A stretch of 64,000 bases of DNA from an uncultured Phascolarctobacterium sp. (GTDB lineage Bacteria > Bacillota > Negativicutes > Acidaminococcales > Acidaminococcaceae), in assembly GCA_900544795.1 (NCBI GenBank), contig UQWM01000006.1:39269-103268 (forward strand). Reading direction: 5' to 3'. This document shows positions 58,641 to 64,000 of this stretch, piece by piece. The notes under the pieces were generated by a model. The model was not told the origin of the DNA and ran no database searches. It worked only from the letters and a program-made list of their open reading frames with translations. A program made the translations under genes and the position numbers. Within the stretch, counting starts at the first letter, position 1. The number at the start of each line of letters is the position of its first letter.

Positions 58641-60311
58641 GTGGTAACTCAAAAAAGACGCTTAGGCGAGATACTTCTAACCTCAGGCGAAATAACGCAA
58701 ACCCAGTTGGACCATGCCTTAGCTGAGCAGAAAACTAATGGCAAAAGGCTGGGCGAGACGCTGATCAGCCTGGGCTTTTTAACTGAGCGGAAAATGCTCA
58801 AAACCTTAGAAAAACAGCTTGCCATACCATATATGTTTCTCAGCGATATTGAGATCATGCCGGAAGCCATTGCCGCCGTGCCGATCTTTCTGGCCGAACG
58901 CTATACGCTGGTGCCGCTGAAAAAAGACGGTACCCGCCTGACTATCGCCATGAACGACCCCACCAACTTCTATGCTATCGATGACGTGCGTATGGTCAGC
59001 GGCTGCGATATCTCGATCGTGTTATCGGAGCAGCAGGACATCATCAATGCTATCAATAATTTCTACGGCGTCAGCGGCCGTGTGGGCGGCAGCCTGAATA
59101 AGCTTAAGGAAGATTCCTTCGCCCCGGTCATTCGCCGGGTAGAAGACAGCAGCGACGATGCACCGATCATCAAGATCGTCAACTCGGTCATTGAACAGGC
59201 TGTGCGCGACAAAGCCAGCGATATTCACATCGAACCGCAGGAAGATGCGACCCGTGTTCGTTTTCGTGTGGACGGTGTGTTGCGTAATGCTGTTACCCTG
59301 CCTAAAAACAGCCACAGCGCCATTATTTCGCGTATCAAGATCATGGCCGATATGGATATTGCCGAAAAACGTCTGCCGCAGGATGGACGTATCAATATCG
59401 AGCAGGGGGGACGCGAGATCGACCTGCGTATTTCTACCTTGCCGACGATTTTAGGCGAGAAGGTCGTTATGCGTATCCTCGATAAAAGCGCCGCTTCTAT
59501 CGACATCCACGACCTGGCTTTTACGGCGAAGAATATGGATTTGTATAAAGATCTGTTCAGTTCGTCCTACGGCATCGTGCTGGTTACCGGCCCAACAGGC
59601 AGCGGTAAATCGACCACGCTGTATTCGACGCTTACTAATATCAACAGTCCTACTAAAAATATCATTACCGTCGAAGATCCGGTCGAGTACCGCATCGATG
59701 GCGTCAATCAGGTGGCCGTCAACAATAAGGCTGGGCTTACCTTCGCTAACGGCCTGCGCAGCATCCTGCGTCAGGATCCTAACATCATCATGGTCGGCGA
59801 GATCCGCGACGTCGAAACTGCTCGCATCAGTATCCATGCGGCCCTGACAGGCCATTTGGTTTTCAGTACACTGCACACTAACGATGCTGCCGGTGCGATC
59901 ACACGCCTTATCGATATGGGCGTCGAGCCATTTTTGGTAGCATCGGCCTTGCGCGGCGTTGTCGCACAGCGGTTGGTGCGCCGCATCTGCCCTCACTGCA
60001 AAGAGGCATATAGCCCCGATGCAGCCGAGCGGGCGTATATGGGCGTGGCCCTCGACGAAGACGTGAAGGTGTATCGTGGCGCAGGCTGCGGTAAATGCAA
60101 TTTTACCGGCTACGCTGGACGGATGGCTATCCACGAAGTGCTGCCCATCGTTGCCGAAATGAAAGACCTGATTTTGAAAAATGCCCCGGATACTGATATT
60201 TTTACTGCCGGGCGTGCTTATGGCGTCACCTCTATGAAGGAAGACGGCATCCGCAAAGTATTGGAAGGCGAAACTACTGCTTCAGAACTGCTGCGCGTAG
60301 CGTATGCCTAA
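58641..60311 (+). CDS. pilB: Type IV pilus assembly ATPase PilB (GspE family) with MshEN domain
   Basis: A 556-residue hexameric motor for pilus extension. Residues 7-59 contain two 24-residue repeats of the MshEN type, each starting RLG and ending Q, separated by 5 residues (positions 7-30 and 36-59). The ATPase has Walker A GPTGSGKSTT, Walker B IIMVGEIRDVE, HGTL-like HLVFSTLHTND, and a four-Cys zinc site (CPHC and CGKC). GTG start 58641 follows GGAGGAGAAG. Genes pilB, pilT and pilC follow with small spacing. The domain pattern suggests cyclic di-GMP sensing. Confidence 0.94.
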   Translation: MVTQKRRLGEILLTSGEITQTQLDHALAEQKTNGKRLGETLISLGFLTERKMLKTLEKQLAIPYMFLSDIEIMPEAIAAVPIFLAERYTLVPLKKDGTRLTIAMNDPTNFYAIDDVRMVSGCDISIVLSEQQDIINAINNFYGVSGRVGGSLNKLKEDSFAPVIRRVEDSSDDAPIIKIVNSVIEQAVRDKASDIHIEPQEDATRVRFRVDGVLRNAVTLPKNSHSAIISRIKIMADMDIAEKRLPQDGRINIEQGGREIDLRISTLPTILGEKVVMRILDKSAASIDIHDLAFTAKNMDLYKDLFSSSYGIVLVTGPTGSGKSTTLYSTLTNINSPTKNIITVEDPVEYRIDGVNQVAVNNKAGLTFANGLRSILRQDPNIIMVGEIRDVETARISIHAALTGHLVFSTLHTNDAAGAITRLIDMGVEPFLVASALRGVVAQRLVRRICPHCKEAYSPDAAERAYMGVALDEDVKVYRGAGCGKCNFTGYAGRMAIHEVLPIVAEMKDLILKNAPDTDIFTAGRAYGVTSMKEDGIRKVLEGETTASELLRVAYA

Positions 60312-60323
60312 GGAGATGACAAA

Positions 60324-61379
60324 GTGATCAAAGAGCTAATGCGTGCCGCTTACGAGGCTAACGCTTCCGATATCCATATCACGGTGGGGCTGCCGCCTAT
60401 GTTCAGGGTCAACGGCGTGCTGCGCCAAGTCGGCAGCGATTTGCTGCGCCGTGAGGATACCTATAATATAGCGATGGAATTGATGGATGACCGCCGCCGT
60501 ACTCAGTTTTTAGACAACGGCGAGGCCGATTTTTCCTACGAAATAGAAGATATGTGCCGCTTTCGTGTCAATGTCTTTAAACAAAGTAACTGCGTGGCTG
60601 CGGCGCTGCGTCTTATTTCTAATAATATCCCCAGTTTTGAGGATTTGCGCCTGCCCGACGTCATCAGCGATCTTTCCATGCTGCCGCGTGGACTGGTGCT
60701 GGTAACAGGGCCGACAGGCAGCGGCAAATCGACAACGCTGGCCGCCGTTATCAACAAAATCAACAAACACCGTAAAGACCACATCATTACCCTGGAAGAC
60801 CCGATAGAATACAAGCACACCCATCTTAACAGCATCGTCAACCAGCGCGAAGTAGGCAGTGATACCAAAAGCTTTGCCAACGGACTGCGGGCGGCGCTGC
60901 GTGAAGACCCTGACGTAATTTTAGTAGGCGAGATGCGCGACACCGAAACTATAGCCACAGCTATTACAGCCGCCGAAACAGGACACCTTGTTTTAGCAAC
61001 GCTGCATACGCAGGATGCGGCATCGACAGTCAACCGCATCATCGATGTGTTCCCCGAACACCAGCAGCAGCAGATCCGCATCCAGTTGGCCGGTAATTTG
61101 CAGGGCATCGTCGCCCAGCAGCTTTTGATGAACCGCGAGCAGACCGGGCGTCTGGCTGCTTTCGAGATATTAGTTGCCACACCGGCACTGCGTAACCTGA
61201 TTCGTGAAGGTAAAACCCATCAAATATCTTCCTATATCCAAACCGGTTCCAAATTCGGTATGGTGTGTATGGACGCTTACTTGGCGCAGCTGGTGCGGCA
61301 GAACAAAATAGAACGTAACGTAGCCGAAGAACGCTGCTACGACCCGCTGACATTTGAACGCTACTTGCACGGGCTATAA
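60324..61379 (+). CDS. pilT: Type IV pilus retraction ATPase PilT
   Basis: A 351-residue ATPase. Walker A TGPTGSGKSTTLAA, ASP box ITLEDPIEYKH, VILVGEMRDTETI (Walker B), HLVLATLHTQDAA, and the PilT-specific AIRNLIRE-type motif (ALRNLIREGK). GTG start 60324 is 12 bases after the pilB stop. Its presence indicates retractile pili and twitching or DNA uptake. Confidence 0.95.
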   Translation: MIKELMRAAYEANASDIHITVGLPPMFRVNGVLRQVGSDLLRREDTYNIAMELMDDRRRTQFLDNGEADFSYEIEDMCRFRVNVFKQSNCVAAALRLISNNIPSFEDLRLPDVISDLSMLPRGLVLVTGPTGSGKSTTLAAVINKINKHRKDHIITLEDPIEYKHTHLNSIVNQREVGSDTKSFANGLRAALREDPDVILVGEMRDTETIATAITAAETGHLVLATLHTQDAASTVNRIIDVFPEHQQQQIRIQLAGNLQGIVAQQLLMNREQTGRLAAFEILVATPALRNLIREGKTHQISSYIQTGSKFGMVCMDAYLAQLVRQNKIERNVAEERCYDPLTFERYLHGL

Positions 61380-61400
61380 GGCTGAAGGAGGGAACGCAGT

Positions 61401-62615
61401 TTGGAGCAATTTAAATATAAAGCCCGCAAACGCGACGGCACCGTAGTCTATGGCACGGTCAACGCCCCTAACGAGGCCGCCGTAGCTGCCTTTATCCGTA
61501 AGCAGGAAATGTATGTGGCGCATATCGAAGTGCCCAAAAAGAAAGGTTTGCTTTCGGGCACGCTTTTTGAAGAAGGCATCAACCTTTATGATATTTCCAT
61601 CTTTGCCCGCCAGTTTGCTACCCTGCTGGGCGCAGGCGTACCGCTTCTAACCGGGCTCGAGATACTTACACAGCAATCGGCCAAAGAGCGTATGCGCACC
61701 ATTTTAGGGCAGGTAACCACCAGCGTGCGCGAAGGTAAAGCCCTTTCGGTATCCCTGGGCGAGTTTCCCAAAGTCTTTCCCGAGCTGATGATCAATATGC
61801 TCGCAGCGGGTGAGGCAGGCGGTATTTTAGAAATCGTTATGGACCGTTTGGCAGCGCAGTTTGAAAAAGACTACCGTATGAATGCCAAATTCAAATCGGC
61901 AATGATCTACCCGGCCATCGTTTTATCCGTCGCCGCTATCGTTGTCGCTATCATCATGATGTTCGTTATGCCGGTCTTTGTGGGCCTTTTCGAGCAGCTT
62001 AAAATCGAGCTGCCGTTTGTAACCCAGGTAGTTATCAGCATCAGCAACTTTTTGGGGCACTACTGGTATCTGGTGCTGGCTGGTTTGGCAGGCCTGTTTT
62101 TGCTGTACAAATGGGCAGGCACCAAAGAAAAGTTCCGCTTATGGCGTGATGGCGTTTATTTAAAGATCCCTGTTTTCGGCGATCTATATAACAAAATCAT
62201 CATCACCCGTTTTGCCCGCACCTTTGCCAGCCTCTCACGCAGTGGTGTGCCTATCCTAAACGCTATGACTATCGTCAGTAAGGCGACAGGCAGCTTGCAG
62301 GCCGAACGTGTACTTAACCTGGCCCGCGGCAGTCTACGGCGTGGCCGCACTTTGGCCGACCCGATGGAAGCCAGCGGTATGTTTCCACCCATCGTTATCA
62401 GCCTGGTCAATATCGGCGAAGAAACCGGCTCGCTTGATACCATGCTCGACAAGGTAGCCGATTTCTACGGTGCTGAGGTAGATGATATCATAAGCCGCCT
62501 GCAAACGATTATGGACCCGATCTTAATAGTTATTTTAGGTGTCGTTATCGGTACGCTGGCTATAGCTTTGCTATTGCCTATGTTTGAAATAGTTACAAAA
62601 GTAGGTAGTTTATAA
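61401..62615 (+). CDS. pilC: Type IV pilus inner membrane platform protein PilC
   Basis: A 404-residue GspF-family protein with two GspF domains (residues ~65-190 and ~270-390) and transmembrane segments near residues 170-195, 220-240 and 375-395. Signatures: FARQFATLLGAGVPLLTGLEIL, the KSAMIYPAIVLSVA segment, FARTFASLSRSGVPILNAMTIV and MDPILIVILGVVIGTLAIALLLPMF. TTG start 61401 with GAAGGAGGG upstream. No promoter or terminator is seen between pilT and pilC. Confidence 0.94.
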   Translation: MEQFKYKARKRDGTVVYGTVNAPNEAAVAAFIRKQEMYVAHIEVPKKKGLLSGTLFEEGINLYDISIFARQFATLLGAGVPLLTGLEILTQQSAKERMRTILGQVTTSVREGKALSVSLGEFPKVFPELMINMLAAGEAGGILEIVMDRLAAQFEKDYRMNAKFKSAMIYPAIVLSVAAIVVAIIMMFVMPVFVGLFEQLKIELPFVTQVVISISNFLGHYWYLVLAGLAGLFLLYKWAGTKEKFRLWRDGVYLKIPVFGDLYNKIIITRFARTFASLSRSGVPILNAMTIVSKATGSLQAERVLNLARGSLRRGRTLADPMEASGMFPPIVISLVNIGEETGSLDTMLDKVADFYGAEVDDIISRLQTIMDPILIVILGVVIGTLAIALLLPMFEIVTKVGSL

Positions 62616-62644
62616 ACAAAATATTCACTTTTATATAAAAATAC

Positions 62645-62673
62645 TTGATAAAAGTTCAAAAAAGAGTTATTAT
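62645..62673 (+). promoter_or_regulatory. Promoter of the first pilin gene
   Basis: TTGATA (62645-62650), 17 bases, TATTAT (62668-62673), with start codon at 62734. It would allow pilin to be made in excess over the assembly proteins. Confidence 0.6.
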
Positions 62674-62733
62674 TAAAATATAAATATAACAACGGCAATA
62701 TTGACCGTTGTAATAAAGAAGGGATGAACTCCA

Positions 62734-63183
62734 ATGAAAAATTTTATTAAAAACAGAAAAGGTTTTACCTTAATCGAGTTAGTAGTAGTCATTGCTATCC
62801 TCGGTATTTTAGCAGGCTTGGCGATTCCGAGATTTATGGACGCTACTGCAACTGCCCGTGGCGCGAGGATCGTAGCTGATATGCGTACTATTGACAGCGC
62901 GATTATGATTTACAATGCCAAAACTGGTAATTTACCCACAACTATTGCACAAATAACAACAGATGCCGCAGATGGTACTGTTAATCCTACTACATTTAAA
63001 CTGTTAGCAGCATGGCCTACGCCTCCTACTGGTACTGCAAAAGTTACTGCTTCTAACGGCAGCGAAATAACTATTACTCCTACAGCTACTGAATATGGAT
63101 TAGGGACTGGTGCTAATGTCGGTAGAGCTGTATATGGTGCAAAAACCATAGATCAACTTTTAGCTGTTACAACCACCCCCTAA
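62734..63183 (+). CDS. Type IV prepilin (major pilin candidate)
   Basis: A 149-residue protein with a leader NFIKNRKG, the prepilin cleavage site G-FTLIE, and the hydrophobic N-terminal helix LVVVIAILGILAGLAIP. After it comes a small, Thr/Ala-rich head domain with one disulfide-free region (no Cys). The mature N-terminus would be Phe10, with Glu5 of the mature protein retained. It has its own promoter and terminator and follows pilC, so this or the next gene is likely the major subunit. The prepilin peptidase PilD is not in the window. Confidence 0.92.
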   Translation: MKNFIKNRKGFTLIELVVVIAILGILAGLAIPRFMDATATARGARIVADMRTIDSAIMIYNAKTGNLPTTIAQITTDAADGTVNPTTFKLLAAWPTPPTGTAKVTASNGSEITITPTATEYGLGTGANVGRAVYGAKTIDQLLAVTTTP

Positions 63184-63208
63184 CCATTAAAAATTAAACT
63201 TTAACAAT

Positions 63209-63239
63209 AAAACCCGACTGGATGTTCAGTCGGGTTTTT
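63209..63239 (+). terminator. Intrinsic terminator between the two pilin genes
   Basis: AAAACCCGACTG / CAGTCGGGTTTT stem (loop GATGTT) followed by TAAAC. Confidence 0.85.
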
Positions 63240-63267
63240 AAACTACAAACTTAAGGAAGTAGTTATT

Positions 63268-63750
63268 ATGTTTAAAAATAAAAAAGGTTTTACATTAGTT
63301 GAATTAGTAGTGGTAATTGCAATACTCGGTATTTTAGCTGGACTTGCTATTCCCTACTTTCTTGATTCGCAGGCTCAAGCAAGGTCTGCCAAGGCTGCTG
63401 CCGATATGCGCATCCTACAAGGTGCTGTCGAAGGTTATTTAGCGGCAGGCAACACTGTGGCACTTATAGGTAATCCTAAAACAGATGGTGCTAATCTATT
63501 CCAAAATATGAAAGAAAAAGGGTTTATTGCAGCTATTCCCGAACCTCCTAAAGGTTATTACTATATAGCAGTAACGAAAACTAGATATAATTATAGCAAT
63601 TCTTCTTATGGTGTAGAATCTGATACCAATACTAGTGATGGTGAACACAGACAAATTATGCTCGCTTTTGTCACTGATTCTAGTGGTAAAACATATATGC
63701 CTTATGATATGTTTATCAATAATATGATTTTAGGAGTACTAGACGTTTAA
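63268..63750 (+). CDS. Second type IV prepilin
   Basis: A 160-residue protein with leader MFKNKKG, cleavage site G-FTLVE, and an N-terminal helix nearly identical to the first pilin (VVVIAILGILAGLAIP). The head domain is different and Tyr/Ser-rich. AAGGAAG site precedes ATG 63268. It could be a minor pilin or an alternative major subunit. A strong terminator follows directly. Confidence 0.9.
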   Translation: MFKNKKGFTLVELVVVIAILGILAGLAIPYFLDSQAQARSAKAAADMRILQGAVEGYLAAGNTVALIGNPKTDGANLFQNMKEKGFIAAIPEPPKGYYYIAVTKTRYNYSNSSYGVESDTNTSDGEHRQIMLAFVTDSSGKTYMPYDMFINNMILGVLDV

Positions 63751-63752
63751 TA

Positions 63753-63788
63753 AAAATCCCGCTAACGATTAACGTTAGCGGGATTTTT
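63753..63788 (+). terminator. Intrinsic terminator after the second pilin
   Basis: AAAATCCCGCTAACG / CGTTAGCGGGATTTTT stem with ATTAA loop. The bases after it to 63906 hold no gene; a TATAAT is at 63907-63912. Confidence 0.88.
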
Positions 63789-63956
63789 CATTTGGCTTCA
63801 AGTTGTTGGAGAACATTATGGCATAAACACATACTGGGCATAGTATTTTAGATATTAAAATTCAGATTTGTAATAATTTTATACTAATAAAAATAAAATT
63901 ATATGTTATAATAAAATTAGGAAACAAAACAAATACTTTTAGAGGGATAGAGTACA

Positions 63957-64000
63957 ATTAAGTTCGCAAAAGTAAAAAAAGGAAAAACCATCGATTACTC
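63957..64000 (+). CDS. Possible start of a further gene, perhaps with an ATT start codon
   Basis: An AGAGGGAT ribosome-like site at 63941-63948 and a TATAAT at 63907-63912 precede an open frame reading IKFAKVKKGKTIDY to the window edge. Within this frame the only plausible initiation codon after the stop at 63948-63950 is ATT at 63957. Only 14 codons are visible, so identity is unknown. Confidence 0.3.
   Translation, partial: MKFAKVKKGKTIDY

Overview
The window looks like chromosomal DNA of a diderm Firmicute of the class Negativicutes. I infer this from two kinds of gene. The gene order alaS-ireB-ruvX-DUF1292-mltG-U32 peptidase and efp-Asp23/amaP-nusB-xseAB-ispA-dxs-tlyA-nadK-argR-recN is typical of Firmicutes. 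Alongside it are genes that need an outer membrane: a PilQ/GspD-type secretin with a PilP-like partner, and an AsmA/TamB-like protein. An Acidaminococcaceae/Phascolarctobacterium-like host is my best guess, but the window contains no rRNA or tRNA to prove it.

Bases 1 to about 20,000 are the late half and right end of a prophage with HK97-type head and siphovirus-type tail. In order it carries the terminase C-terminus, portal, protease, major capsid protein, connectors, major tail protein, a tail-assembly chaperone pair joined by a -1 frameshift, tape measure, distal tail and hub proteins, and three or four adhesin/baseplate proteins. The lysis genes follow: holin, M15 peptidase, a 26-residue membrane peptide and a membrane-anchored 169-residue protein. 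The end holds lysogen-type cargo: a DUF4145 gene with its own terminator, and a divergent two-gene unit made of an unknown 209-residue protein and an XRE-ImmA/IrrE protein, with a strong promoter and repeated operator-like boxes. No integrase lies in the window; it is presumably to the left.

Bases 20,000-28,000 are mixed chromosomal genes: an orphan contractile-injection-type tail tube protein (gp19 family), DUF1653, an ADP-ribosylglycohydrolase, a YgjP-like metallohydrolase, a DMT exporter, a DEDD exonuclease, a YhdT-PanF pantothenate symporter pair and a PepT-like peptidase. A probable 72-nt small RNA with a Shine-Dalgarno-complementary loop sits just upstream of alaS.

Bases 28,000-56,400 are mostly dense, co-directional housekeeping operons: tRNA charging, cell-wall and RNA-modification genes, EF-P, envelope stress proteins, NusB, exonuclease VII, isoprenoid precursors, NAD kinase, ArgR, RecN and a Nudix hydrolase. 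Next come an EF-G paralogue whose P-loop lysine and switch II histidine are both replaced, a transketolase and a thiamine salvage operon (thiD-thiM-thiE). Bases 56,400-64,000 are a type IV pilus locus: secretin and PilP-like genes point left, and PilB, PilT, PilC and two prepilins point right. PilB carries two MshEN-type repeats that suggest control by cyclic di-GMP.
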